The notes beneath the pieces were generated by a model. It made no database searches and had not been told where the DNA came from. It worked only from the letters and a program-made list of their open reading frames with translations. From Ottelia alismoides (Eukaryota; Streptophyta; Magnoliopsida; Alismatales; Hydrocharitaceae): a stretch of DNA of 64,000 bases. A program made the translations under genes and the position numbers. How positions within the stretch are numbered: the first letter of the stretch is position 1; the number at the start of each line of letters is the position of its first letter. The DNA lies in NCBI GenBank assembly GCA_037367405.1, contig JAZKJV010009631.1, forward strand, positions 434,001 to 498,000, in the 5' to 3' direction. Positions 36,301 to 46,930 of this stretch are shown here, piece after piece.

Positions 36301-36510
36301 CTATGTAGAAAATATATTTGTGATGCAATTTTAAAAGTTTTGAGCTTTTATGGATTTTTGAAAAATATGTTGCATATGTAATTTTTTGTATTTTTCAAAA
36401 TGATTTTTCAAATATTTTTAGTATTTTTAGTTTTACAAATGTTTTTGTGATTTTTTTTAAACAAAATATTTTGGATAAAACTAGGTGCAAATATTTACAT
36501 GGGGATGCGT
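36300..36510 (-). repeat. TTTTCAAA-rich tract of element B, first part
   Basis: AT-rich words as in the other elements. It is interrupted at about 36510 by GC-richer foreign sequence and resumes at 37620. Confidence 0.55.
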
Positions 36511-36929
36511 CGAAACTGCAAGATGGACTGGTATGCAAGATGTATGCCGAAAGGTCAATCAAAATCATGTAATAGCCTGAGGAGCATTTCCACCTATACC
36601 TCTCCAGCCCTTCCAGTCAAGAGGTTGAGCTAGCAGGCAAGGATGAACCTTCACATCCCAGACCGCTAAATAGTCCCACCAGATAGACTCGTCTACAAAG
36701 GATGTACCATTTACTACTAAAGCCATTCCCGTACCATTTTTTTACACTGATCTCGAAAAGATTCAATCGTGCTATTTTGACCTTTCGACTTCACTTTTTG
36801 GAATGGCTTTTCTTTCTCATAGATCGACAAAGCCAACACACTGAAAGAGAAGGAAAAGCGATGTCCGAAGAGGTGAGCTAGCAAAGCCTAGATGAGCGTG
36901 AGTGCGGGTGAGCATCAAAGCCAGGGCTG

Positions 36930-37380
36930 AACTTGCAAGAAGAACTAGATGTTGTAAATGACTTTCCTGATGTCTTTCCAGGTCTACCTCCTCAGAGCGA
37001 GGAGGACTTCTCTATTGATGTTTTACTGGGCGGCACCAGGCACCACTTTATCAACTGAGCTCTGAAGTCAGAACTTGAAGAACTAAAGGCAAGAACAACT
37101 TGATAAGGGGTTCTTGCGACCTAGTCTTTCTCCGTGGTGAGAACCTGTCCTCTTCGTGAAGAAGAAAGACGGTAAACTGAGGCTATGCATTGCCTTCGAA
37201 TAAGGTGACTGTGAAAAAGAAATCTCCGGATTGATGACTTGTTCGACCAGTAAGAAGCACTATATCTTATTTGCTTTTCTAAGAAAGATTTGCGGTCAGG
37301 TTATCAGAAGCTCAGAATAAAGGATGATCTTATTAAAACTGCCCGGATATATAGTGCGAGATATGGGCATTACGACTGAT
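36930..37380 (+). pseudogene. Decayed Ty3/gypsy RT fragment of chromovirus type
   Basis: Plus-strand translation from 36930 gives DFPDVFPGLPP followed by an acidic stretch, the N-terminal signature of chromovirus RT. It ends at a stop near 37056. After a frame change, 37144-37192 gives PVLFVKKKDGKLRLCI, the finger-domain segment. Further traces (about 37270-37380) correspond to the palm motif region, again with frameshifts and stops. The YxDD box is not reached. It is unrelated in subfamily to the Athila RT of element A and lies in the organelle-like insert, so it probably arrived with that DNA. Confidence 0.65.
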
Positions 37381-37551
37381 TGATAGCTTGCTCAACACAG
37401 AAACCAACTTTGCTCTATTCAGTTCAACCCAGCGAGACTCCTCTCCAGTTTAGCCAGGAGCAAGTAGCTTGCCTTGTCATCTCTGATCCTATACGAGAGA
37501 ATGTCCTAAATAGGAGTATCCTCCTTCGGGCATCCGACTGGTCAGACGTTA

Positions 37552-37569
37552 GCTTAACACATGCAAGTC
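37552..37569 (+). other. 18-bp match to the start of small-subunit rRNA
   Basis: GCTTAACACATGCAAGTC equals the near-universal segment close to the 5' end of bacterial-type 16S and plant mitochondrial 18S rRNA. Bases on either side do not continue the match, so this is not an rRNA gene, at most a shuffled scrap. Confidence 0.4.
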
Positions 37570-37615
37570 CTTCGCACCTAGAAGAAAGCGCGAGGTGGAA
37601 AAAAGATTGCACATT

Positions 37616-38200
37616 GACTATATTTACAAGAGTTAGGTTTTTAAGAATTTACAAGGTATAAGTGATTATTTTTATAGATATACATAATTAGTAAAGAATT
37701 TTGGTGTGATGTATATATTCCTCAACTTATTTGAAAATGATTTTCAAACAATTTAAAAACTATAGTCCAAAATAATTTTTCAAACATTTTTTACAAACAT
37801 TTACATACTTTTGAAAATCATTTTGCAAAGGTTTTTTAAACAGTATATATAGATTTTTCAATATATTTTAGCAACCATTTTTCAAACCAATTGCAAATCA
37901 TTTTTCAAACATTTTTATTTCACACAAAATAATAAGTTTTTACAAACAAAACAATTTTTACAAAGTTTTAAAATATTGAACAAAATGTTTTCCAAATAGC
38001 TTTCAAAATATTTTTCAAAAAGATTTTCAAACTTTTTTTCAAATATTTTGTAAAATATGTTTTTACCTGATTTATTGACCAGTATATAAAAAGAATTTGA
38101 GGAATAATATGCATCTTTTATTAAGTGATTTTAATGAATTTTATAAGTATATTATAAATTATTTTTAGCCATAACTATTATTAAAAATATGAAAGTATGA
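37616..38200 (-). repeat. TTTTCAAA-rich tract of element B, second part
   Basis: Dense TTTTTCAAAC and TTTTACAAA words (37730-38060), continuing the tract interrupted at 36510. Confidence 0.65.
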
Positions 38201-38225
38201 GTTATGGCTAAATTATATACAGAGT

Positions 38226-38836
38226 ATGTACGACCAACATGTACTTAGCTTGACCTATGTCATCATAGATAAGAGAGAAAAAGAGAAGACATAACTCATA
38301 CTGAGTATAGAAAAGTCTAAAGAATAAACGAATGAAGAAATAATGAAGGAATAAAAATCTGACCATCCCCCCTATACATAGGATCAAATAATCCAAAGTA
38401 TAGTAGATTGTATACAAAGCAGGGAGGGTCAAGGGTGGGAATGGACAAAACGTACTTACACTATCTCCCCCTATACTTAGGGTAAGATATTCCTAAGTAT
38501 AGACAAGAAGAGGAGACAATGGAGAGGATCAAAAAATGAAAGAACTCGGGGTGCACACCTCCCTATACTTAGGACAAGATACGTCCTGAGTATAGAAAGC
38601 TGACAACAAGGGGCGACACCTTTTCTATAGAAAAAGAAAAAGGAAAAGGAAAGGAAGAAAAGAAGAAAAGTCGGATGAAGATGGAAGAAGATAGAAAAGG
38701 ATGTACACATCACTCCCCCTATACTTAGGATGATAGATCTCTAAGTATAGGCAACAACAAGAGTGATGAAACAGAATGAAGAAAGAACACTCGGCTCGCC
38801 CACCCCCCTATACTTAGGACAAAGTACGTCCTAAGC
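38226..38836 (-). repeat. PPT-hairpin array of element B (7 modules)
   Basis: Modules at about 38226-38310 (long stem), 38366-38403, 38467-38502, 38559-38595, 38714-38750 and 38803-38836, with C5-C7 on the plus strand before each CTATACTTAGG. Examples of kept pairing are CTATACTTAGGAC/GTCCTGAGTATAG and CTATACTTAGGGT/TTCCTAAGTATAG. The last module has lost its right arm (CCTAAGCAATGCAC). A purine-rich stretch, 38626-38690, lies between modules. Six modules are clear; a seventh is uncertain. Confidence 0.8.
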
Positions 38837-38928
38837 AATGCACATACGAGAATGGGGTGGATGAGCAATACGGGAGATGGATAGAGGAAAACGAATGCGA
38901 ATAAACAACAGAGCGGATATATAAAGAA

Positions 38929-39610
38929 TCAAGAAGGTCGAAAAAGAGCCTTCTTACGGGACCACTGAGGAATGGATATGACAAGATGGAGGTCGATATT
39001 GGGGTCCGCAGTGGACGGAAGCTGATCAGGATCGACCTGGTGAAGATCATTAGTGGTCCTAGGGTGAGAAGGCACAGACAAGTCAGTGGAAGTAGTGTGG
39101 CTAGGTCTGGCCTTCATTTTCTCGTAGATGTCAAAGTGAAAAGGGACGAACTCATCGTCGGAAGAAGTAGAGTTAAGGTCATCCTGCGAGGTCTCTCCTA
39201 GGTCAAAACCAAAAGGAACGAACTCATCTGTAGAAGTAGTCGAATCATGTTCATCCTCTAAAATTTCAACCGGATCATCATTCTCATCAAAAGGCCTGAA
39301 TTCTTGGATAAAAGCAACAAGATCAAACTCAGTCTTATCAGTCTCATCAATATCTGCCCTCTGCTCTATGGTGTCGGCCGTATACATCCCGCGGATGTCA
39401 TCAACACATCTCTAAACACCAGAAGAAGGAACTCTGAGGTCCATGCTTTTCGAATCTTCCTCCATGGGGAGGAATTGTCAGGTCTCAGTGGAATCCAACA
39501 TACAGCAAAAATCTCTGATTGTCTCATTAAGGTCATAGTACTTGGGTTAGCTAGGATAGGTGAAGGTGTATCACGTGCAGGTCTCTGGTCGGCAGTGGGT
39601 GCTGTGATGA
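38929..39610 (-). pseudogene. Acidic coding remnant of element B, 3' part of its gag/protease ORF
   Basis: A 152-codon minus-strand frame (39387-38929) is strongly acidic and contains a duplicated motif, STDEFVPFGFD and SSDDEFVPFHFD, spaced about 25 residues apart. An overlapping frame upstream (39632-39366) contains the sequence that follows the protease remnant at 58040-58400; element A interrupts between the two at 39610/58032. No RT motif follows: the hairpin array begins about 90 bases after the stop. I do not recognise the acidic domain. In element A the comparable place (47921-48120) is also acidic and precedes RT. Confidence 0.5.
39606..39610. repeat. Target-site duplication of element A (left copy)
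   Basis: GATGA here and GATGA at 58032-58036 flank element A exactly. Confidence 0.9.
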
Positions 39611-41203
39611 TGATGAATCTCCATTTCATCACCTTTATTCTATCATTTTGGCCTCAAAAACCCCAGCAAATGCATGTAAAGAGCATCAAATTGTACATAA
39701 TAGCATTCATCATCCATTGTATTAATTATACATTAAATAAGGTGTTTAATGCCAAAATTATAGAATAAAGAGAAGAAAAGAAAAAGGAATAAAATATTGC
39801 AGATATTTTATGACCCGAACCCCGAGACCAAGGCCAGCATGGAATTGGTCGACAAGGAATAAAGTAGGGGGAGATAAGGGCCAGTGTACAATAAATACCT
39901 CATTTATTTATGCATTTATTTATGCATCTTTGACACCTATTTTGTACATAATTATTCATTCATCAAATAAAGTAACTTTGTTCATGAAAGTTGTAGATAA
40001 TAATGTAAATAAAAATACAAAGTGGAGTTTGTGTAAAAATAATTCTCAGTGTACCTTTTATACACAGAATAAAAAGCCAAAATCTCAACTTCACAGACCC
40101 ATATCTTGCAAACAAAAGCTCCAAATCACTCAAATTCACCTTTAATTGTATATAGCTTTCCAAGAACTATATAATAAAATTGGTTTCATAATTTTTGGAG
40201 TCCATCTGCAAAAGTTAGGTTTTTGGCCTTCATTGTGCAGCATGCCTGATTAAAATATTCAATATATTCATTGTCCATTATTTTTAGCAAATTATATTTT
40301 TAGAATTTTGTAAATAATATATATAATACATGTACATATTACAATTAGAATGAAACTAAAAAGGACTCTAAATAAAATAATTAAATGCAAGATAATAGGC
40401 AAGATATCTATGATCCAATATGTACAAAAACACAAAGGGGAAACATTCTTTGATTATTTCCTTTTCTCATATTTTTATAATGATGTACATATTATACCTA
40501 ATATATAAAAAATATAAATCTAAAATAAGAACCAAGAAAATCAATTAAATAAATAAAGTATATATAATACATAGGTAAAAGACCTACAAGTATACCTACT
40601 TATACCTACCCCTATTTATTTAAAAATGAAACAAAACTCATAAAAATTAAATAAAAATATCTTTATACTCACAAAAACAAATTATAAATTTATAAAATAA
40701 GCCAATAAAATAATAAAATAAAATAAACAAATAAAAAATTAAAAGATATAAAATACATGTAAATACACACATATACACTTTATTAAAATAAAACTATAAT
40801 AAAACATTTCAAAAATTTAAATAAAAATCGTAAATAAATACTATATGAAAAAATACACATTTTTTATTTTATAAGAAAATTCTAATAAAATCATTTACTA
40901 TGTCAAATAAATCAATTTCGAGCAAAATTTCCTGTTTTGTCTTCTTGCGGCCGACGTGGACCAATGGGGCGCCAGCCCTTATTGACCGCCCGGTCAACTG
41001 TCCCATCTGGGACCTGGAGCCTCTGAACTGTCATTTCCCCGGATTTCTTCCCTTTTTTACGGCCATCCCGTCCATCGATCGAGCTCGCTTTCTTCACAAG
41101 GAATGCTCTCTAATGATCACTGATACCCGCCGATAACTTGGATCAATTTGATACTCATTGGATTAAGCAATAATCGCCGGTCAATAAGGCTCCAGGCCAT
41201 TGT

Positions 41204-41211
41204 CTATAAAT
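41204..41211 (+). promoter_or_regulatory. TATA box of the 5' LTR promoter
   Basis: TATAAATA followed about 30 bases later by TTGGCCAATTTC, in the GC-rich island, is the best core-promoter candidate; RNA would start near 41235. In the 3' LTR the same place reads ACTAAAATA (55485-55493), so the motif is lost there. Confidence 0.55.
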
Positions 41212-43179
41212 AAGAACCTCCGCTCCCTTCCTCAAATTTGGCCAATTTCATCCACCCAAAATGCCTTGATTTCGATCCTGGGACGTTCCTCGTGACAGGG
41301 GGAGTGCTCCAGCACCTCGAATCGGCCGGAGGAGGGACAATTTTGACGCGGCGGAGCTCCGGCGTCCGTCCTACTCCCTGGTGGCCCCCAGGTATAAGAG
41401 TTGTCTTTTTTATGCATTTTAGTTAGGTTTTAATGTTAGATTTTGATTCTCGTTGTTAGTTTAGTATTTAGTTAATCATCGTAGCTTAAAATCAAAAATT
41501 CGAAGTTCGCCGAAGCTCCGCTCCGGTGACTTCTTCACCGTGAACCCGATCGTATCCGACCGCCATGTGCATCCCACTTCATTCCCCATCATATTCTCCA
41601 TCGATTTATCGCCTTTGTTCAACCGAGGACCCCTGGTCTTCGTGAATCAGGGCTCCACCTCCGCCTTTCGCCGGAGCCCCTCCGCCTCACTCCATTTTGT
41701 TGCAGAGCTTCAAAACCCGTGGTCGAGGAGGTAGCCCTCGCTCCCCCGGTTCTTCCTATGCAGGTCAAACGAAGAAAGAAGCCCATCTGGGCTCGAATCG
41801 AACCAGGAAGAGGGTCCTGGAGGTCCTGTTCTTCATCGACCTCGTCCGAGCACCTCGGACCTCTAAGAGCCTTGAGAAGACCACCGACCGACGCGGGAGG
41901 CTTCCAGCTACGTGCAGACCATCTCAGATGCGTGGGAGAGCCCTGGAGGAGCCCAAGCTTCTTGATCGAAGCTCGCCAGGCGCGAGCTTCTTCCCTGTTC
42001 TTCCAGGGGGCTCCAGCGCCGTCAGATCAGGAGGCCCGGCCCAGACCGCACAGGAGACGTCCGATGAAGACACGCACCAACCGTCAGATCTGCAAGGAGC
42101 ATCTAATCCGAACCCTTCATCGGCGAACCGGTATCCGCCGTCGGATGAGCGACGCGTGGATAAGTGGTGCGCCCATCGCCGTCCATCTACGCGCCTTAGG
42201 GGGTAAATTTCAGACATATCCCCCCGCCTTTTTGTATTTATAGTTTAATGCCAAAAATAAAATGCCACGTTGTAAATAAATTGTATTATTTGCATTACGC
42301 CCCCTGGAGTTTTATATTTGCATTTTGGTCCCTCCGCGCCTCACGTGCAGTCCCACGTGAGGCGCGTGATTTTTGCACTTAACCCTGGCGGGTTTTCTTA
42401 ACTGTGAAATGGCCCCAAAAATAAAAATAAATGTTTATTTCCATTGTGATTTTTGCATGGATGCCCCTGAGAAGTATTTTATTTGCAAAAATACCCCTAC
42501 TAGGCTATTTTATTTTTGTATGCTTTGTCCATTTATCCCATGCATCTTTTTAATTTGAAAAATCTTGCAAAAATGGACATAGGCTCCTGTTAGCTTACTC
42601 TTGCACGCAATATTTTTAGTTTTTAATTTGGTTGCATTTTTGCATTTATTAAAAATAAAAAACATGCATTTTATTTACTGTCTAACCTATAAAATACCAA
42701 AAAAATATTTAACCACCTCAAAAAATTCCAAAAAAATTGCCTATGGTCTATCTTGTCATGTTTTAGTGTCATTCCAAAAATCACTAAAAATCTCTAAAGA
42801 AAAACCTTAAAATTCATAAATACTCAAAAACTTCAAAAAAAATATAAAAAATTCTAGAAAACCCAAAAAAATGTAAACTCAACTCCTGTAGGTTCTAAAT
42901 TTTATCCTCTTTCTTTTAAAAATGGTTTGGAAAAATTTTGTGGCTTTGGGATATTTTAAATTACCATTTTACCCCCAGCCAGTAGCTATTCCACTGTTTT
43001 TCTTTATTTCAGTATTTAAAAATACCAAAAATCTGTTGAAAAATGCCCGAAAATCACAAAAATATTAGAAAATCATGAAAATACCAAAAAGGTTTTATCT
43101 CTGGATTTTTGACTATTTTTGTATATTTTTATAAATATTGTAGCACCCCTTTATATATATACTCCCTATTGAAAAAGAA

Positions 43180-43470
43180 AATTAAAAAAATTATATATAT
43201 ATATACATAATTATTAATATATATGATTCTAAAATTAAATTAAAAAAAATTTATCTATATATATATATATATTGTATGTATTATATGTTATATACCTACC
43301 CTCTATGGGTATATATATATATTTATTTATATATTTATATATTTATATTCTATAATTTGTTTATATATATATTATATAATTATATTATATATAAAAAAAG
43401 AAAATATATATAATATAAAAATATAAAAAAATAAAAATATAAAAAAAATAAAATAAATAAATAAATAAAA
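43180..43470. repeat. AT microsatellite block in the 5' LTR
   Basis: Runs of (TA)n and AAATAAATA. The counterpart at 57470-57750 differs in repeat number. Confidence 0.85.
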
Positions 43471-43584
43471 ACAAAAACCCACAAAAATAGAACTCACACA
43501 TGGATGACTCTGTGGTACATGCACATCATAGGCTATTGCATTTTTATATTGCTCTCTGTGGTTCGACCTCTACATGCTTAGTCA

Positions 43585-43642
43585 CTGTACATTTTGTGGT
43601 AGAGTAATAAATGCTGTACATTTTGTGGTAGAGTAATAAATG
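43585..43642 (+). repeat. 29-bp tandem duplication specific to the 5' LTR
   Basis: The unit beginning CTGTACATTTTGTGG occurs at 43585-43613 and 43614-43642 but once in the 3' LTR (57861-57889). It accounts for most of the 34-bp length difference between the LTRs. Confidence 0.9.
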
Positions 43643-43786
43643 TTAATTCACATTCTAGGGACTCAATTGTTTTATTCTTTTATTGTGGGTTAATGGCTGA
43701 TCAACATGGGTATTCTACGAGCGGTCGCCTCAGCGACACTTTTTATATCATTTATTGTGACCCTCGTGGGATATCGTGTTATCAGA

Positions 43787-43803
43787 TGGCGCCGTTGCCG
43801 GGG
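43787..43803 (+). promoter_or_regulatory. Primer binding site, tRNA-Asp
   Basis: TGGCGCCGTTGCCGGGG, two bases after the 5' LTR, is complementary over 17 bases to the 3' end of plant tRNA-Asp(GUC). It primes minus-strand DNA synthesis. Confidence 0.95.
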
Positions 43804-44731
43804 GTGTCTGTCTCATTGTCCTGCGTCCGAGTAGGTTCTTGCACGCTCACAGGTGATTCTGTTGCGAGTGAGAACCGAATTATTGGTTTCGCTTATCGAT
43901 TTCCTCTCTCTATTTCTTTGGCTGAGTAGGGATCCAGGAAGGGTTACAAGGACTCCAAAAAGTACAGACTACAGGTTACACAGGAGGAGGACAAGTACGG
44001 GATACTCTTCTGGCAGTACTCTCTCTCCTATAGGGTAGCATACTAAGGACTTGTTATAAGATATGCCTGAAACCACAACTCTAAAAATAAAAAGATAATA
44101 AATAGCCAAACTTTCACGGCTTCCCATGGCGTGAGTTGGTGAACCCGATTTTGTATTGTGTTTGTATGGACCTAGATTAAGGTTCAAAGATCAAGTTCCG
44201 CGCCTTTGCGCACATTTTGTTGTTTCTCCCTTTGACCACCCCGCTCAACCGAGCCTCTCTACTGTTTTACACTCCTTTTACTCCTCGTTGACCATCGTAT
44301 CTTTCTTCCAACATCCAACCTTCTCTTGTGCTTCGCGAAGTTGATCCATGGATGGTTTTCGTCGGGACCATGCCAACACCCACATCGATTCCATGGACTC
44401 AACTCCACCAATAAGTTCGAGGCGATTCCCGAGAACCCGATCCGGACTTTGCGGATCGATCTCCAGACTCCTCGTTTTCTACCCTTCTCTTGGCCACCCA
44501 ATAAACTGGGATCACTTTTGTCTCGCTTTCGCCGTTGTGAATGGAAGTCGATTACAGTCCACATCCTTTTCCGTTCACAACATGCTGGGGTTGACCTAAA
44601 TTCTAGCTTCATCACGGCAGCTGCACACAATTGCAAGTGATCTGATTTGGACTATCTCATTATGCAGATAGAAGACAGAGCAAGCCCTGGAGACTACTCT
44701 GGAGTTTATTTTGTCCGACTCAGACCCTGAC
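43804..44731 (+). other. Untranslated leader of element A
   Basis: About 930 bases between PBS and gag. A 104-codon frame (44326-44640) ends before gag in another frame and shows no family resemblance, so I treat it as chance. Packaging and dimerisation signals would be expected here but none can be read directly. Confidence 0.6.
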
Positions 44732-46460
44732 ATGGCTCTAGGAGGAAAGGGCAAGGGACAACAGCCACCCCAACTAGAGGGACAGGTGCCAGATCAGAAT
44801 CAAGTCAATGCACAGCTACTGGCATCTATCCAGGCCATCCAGCAGCAGCTGACCGAGCAGGCCCTCACGCAGACAACATTCCAGGATATGTTGAATGATA
44901 TGATGAACCGAGACGACGGAGGAGGAGGCAGAGGCAGAGGAGGCAGGGGAGGAGGAGGTGGAGGTGGAGGTGGTGGTCCAGATGATGATTTAGAATTTCC
45001 ACCACCACCCAAACCTACACTAAATGAAACATACAATCTGGGAGACAGCCAGATGATCGAGTGGATCCTCATTCCACCGGTACACGCTCACTTTGAGCTG
45101 AAGCCCCAGTTCATTGCTCTTCTCCCTGCCTTTCATGGAAACACCAGTGAGGAGTCGTACATTCACCTGCAGCAATTTTCCTGCATTTGCCGCACTACTC
45201 ACTATCCCAATGTCCCTCTGGACATTGTCAAGATGATGGCATTCCCATTCAGCTTATAGGACAAGGCCCTTTATTGGGTCAACCATCTAAGGAAGGTCGT
45301 GACGATCTGGGAGGAGTTGAAGTCAGCCTTCCTGCATAAGTATTACCCTCTCAGTCGGCTCAACCAGATGCGAGCTTGAATTAGTAATTTCTCCCAAGGA
45401 CCCCATGAGTCAATACATGAAGCATGGGAGAGATTCACTGACCTGCAGGAGAAGTGTCCCCATCATGATATTCCGAAGACCAGCTTGGTCCAACACTTCT
45501 TTGGGGGACTGAACATCGAAAGCCAAAGGCTCGTAGACGCAGCATGTGGGGGCTCACATTTTAACAAGGATGAAGACGTAGTCTGGCAGATATTTAAGGA
45601 AATGGCTGAAGGAGAGGCCACCCTCTCTTCATCCAAAGCATATCAGAAGCAGCCCCAGATCCTCCAGAAACAAGTACACATGGCAGCGTCCAAGGAAGCA
45701 GAGATAGATGAGAGCTCCAACCTCAGTATCATTGGGGGCCATCTCTCTATAGTTGACATCATTGAGAAGCGATCACAGGACCTCGAAAAACTCGTTGTGA
45801 TCGAGAAGAGGACCCAGAACCGAGATAAGCTTGATCAGATCAACAAGTACCTTGAACTGTTGGTGGGTACCATCAACTCTATTCAGTCGGCGACACCATC
45901 AGAAGCTCCCACTGAGAAGAAGGACGAGCAGCAACCGCAGCATCAACCTCAGCCGAGCCAGCAGCCACCGGCAGTCCAGCACGTGTACTACGTGCAGGCG
46001 CCCGACCAGGGCCAGCCCCAGCAGCAGATGGTTGTATACCAGCCAGAGTTTCTCTCAGGACCTGATTCAGTTTTCCCACCATCACCCCTGATTCAGGAAG
46101 TGAATGGGGTATGGACTAACGATGCACAGCCGACCCGTCCTACGGGACAACCCCAGGGTCAGCCACTTGCCAACCGGCAGTACCACCAACCTCAGGGTGG
46201 CCGCTTTGGACAGTCCTCTCAGCCTCATCAGCAGTACCATCAGCCTCCCCAGAATGCCAATCAGTGGAGGCAGAATCTACCATACCAGCAGCAGCCGCAG
46301 TACCGTCATCCACAGCCGTTTCATCAGTATGTGACTGCTCCCTCTCAACAATATCAGCAGTATCCTCCTCCCTCGTATCAACAACTTCAACTTCCTGCAC
46401 CAGCACCACCAGCAACAGCCTCCACACCCATCTATGCAACAGCAGCGTGGTCTGCACGCT
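44732..46460 (+). pseudogene. Athila-type gag (capsid polyprotein), disrupted
   Basis: Gag forms the particle in which reverse transcription occurs. The first ATG of the frame is 44732 (MALGGKGKG). Order: N-terminal coiled-coil-like Gln-rich stretch (about residues 25-55), an Arg/Gly and poly-Gly run (44918-44983), then the retrotransposon gag core (about 45040-45620), with a WEELKSAFLHKYYP helix and HESIHEAWERF. A Gln/Pro/Tyr-rich tail follows (45900-46440). No CCHC zinc knuckle is visible. In-frame stops: TAG 45257-45259, TGA 45377-45379, TGA 46460-46462. The frame slips by one near 46395-46420: the frame from 46434 continues the protein. The RGG-like run may supply RNA binding in place of a zinc knuckle (inference). 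Confidence 0.85.
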
Positions 46461-46930
46461 GAAACCACTGAAGTACCCCCTGGGAACCCCACCATGGATT
46501 GTCTGGCCCAGCTTGTCAAAGGGCTAGCGGAAATGACCAAGCGACTTGACGACCTGACCGCCACCCGAACTACCATTCCGGCTCAGGTCAAAGCCAACCC
46601 TAATAATTTCAAGAAGAAAGAGCAGGTAGAATGTAATATCTTATCCGTGTCAGAAAATGATATTACTGTGTATTCTAATGTTGTTACTCTCAGGAGCGGT
46701 AGGGCCTTGCCTCCGCCTGCTACAAAGATTGGGGTGAATAAAGAAATAAGTGGATCGTCATCTTTCGCATCAGTCGTGCCAGCTACAGGGGCGGGTGAGG
46801 AGGAAGAAGAAGGAGAAGCCAGTCCAGCTGTCGTGCATTTGCAGCATCCTTAGCAGAAAATACAAAAAAAAATCAACAAAACCAAAAACACCAAAAAGAA
46901 GTTTGCAGCCGAAGCGAAGCCGCGCCAGCA
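46434..46930 (+). pseudogene. Gag-protease linker of element A, in a shifted frame
   Basis: Bases 46434-46853 are open one frame off from gag and pol. They contain the helix LAQLVKGLAEMTKRLDDL and the segment VVTLRSGRALPPP, a conserved Athila signature. Stop TAG 46851-46853 precedes a lysine/asparagine-rich stretch with a run of nine A (46864-46872). After it the original frame resumes (open from about 46856, ATG at 46931). Two compensating single-base changes explain it best; a programmed shift at the A-run is possible but less likely given the other stops. Confidence 0.7.

Larger units (their letters stand above)
36511..37615. other. Foreign 1.1 kb insert, probably mitochondrial-derived (NUMT)
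   Basis: This block is clearly less AT-rich than its flanks and interrupts a stretch that is continuous in element C. C reads ACATGGGAGTGCATAAATATTTACAAGAATTAG at 14656-14688, whereas B has ACATGGGGATGCGT at about 36497-36510 and TATTTACAAGAGTTAG only at 37620-37635. It contains a decayed chromovirus-type RT piece (36930-37380) and 18 bases identical to the start region of small-subunit rRNA (37552-37569). Plant mitochondrial DNA commonly holds such mosaics (family knowledge); the mitochondrial origin is inference. Confidence 0.5.
39611..43784 (+). repeat. 5' LTR of element A
   Basis: 4174 bp, TGATGAATCTCC...GTTATCA. It contains a block shared with the B and C LTRs (39825-39890, with GTCGACAAGGAATAAAG and GGGGGAGATAAGGG), a GC-rich island (40940-42225), an AT microsatellite (43180-43470) and, unlike the 3' copy, a duplicated 29-bp unit at 43585-43642. 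Frames up to 174 codons in the island (41697-42243) shift between the two LTRs and are not genes. Confidence 0.95.

Noticed and set aside
37552..37569. Small-subunit rRNA gene
   Set aside because: Only 18 bases match; flanking sequence does not continue into rRNA.
38363..38836. Regularly spaced repeats that could suggest a CRISPR array
   Set aside because: The genome is a plant's, modules are inverted repeats with degenerate spacing, and they match the element's own PPT; no cas genes.
41697..42243. Overlapping 169- and 174-codon frames in the GC-rich island of the A 5' LTR
   Set aside because: The matching frames in the 3' LTR (55847-56266) are broken by an indel, composition explains the openness, and no domain is visible.
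44326..44640. 104-codon frame in the leader of A
   Set aside because: No start context, no similarity to known retroelement proteins, and it overlaps another frame of comparable length on the other strand.
45831..46577. Several Ser/Thr-rich frames on both strands over gag
   Set aside because: Shadows of the Gln/Pro codon-rich gag tail.
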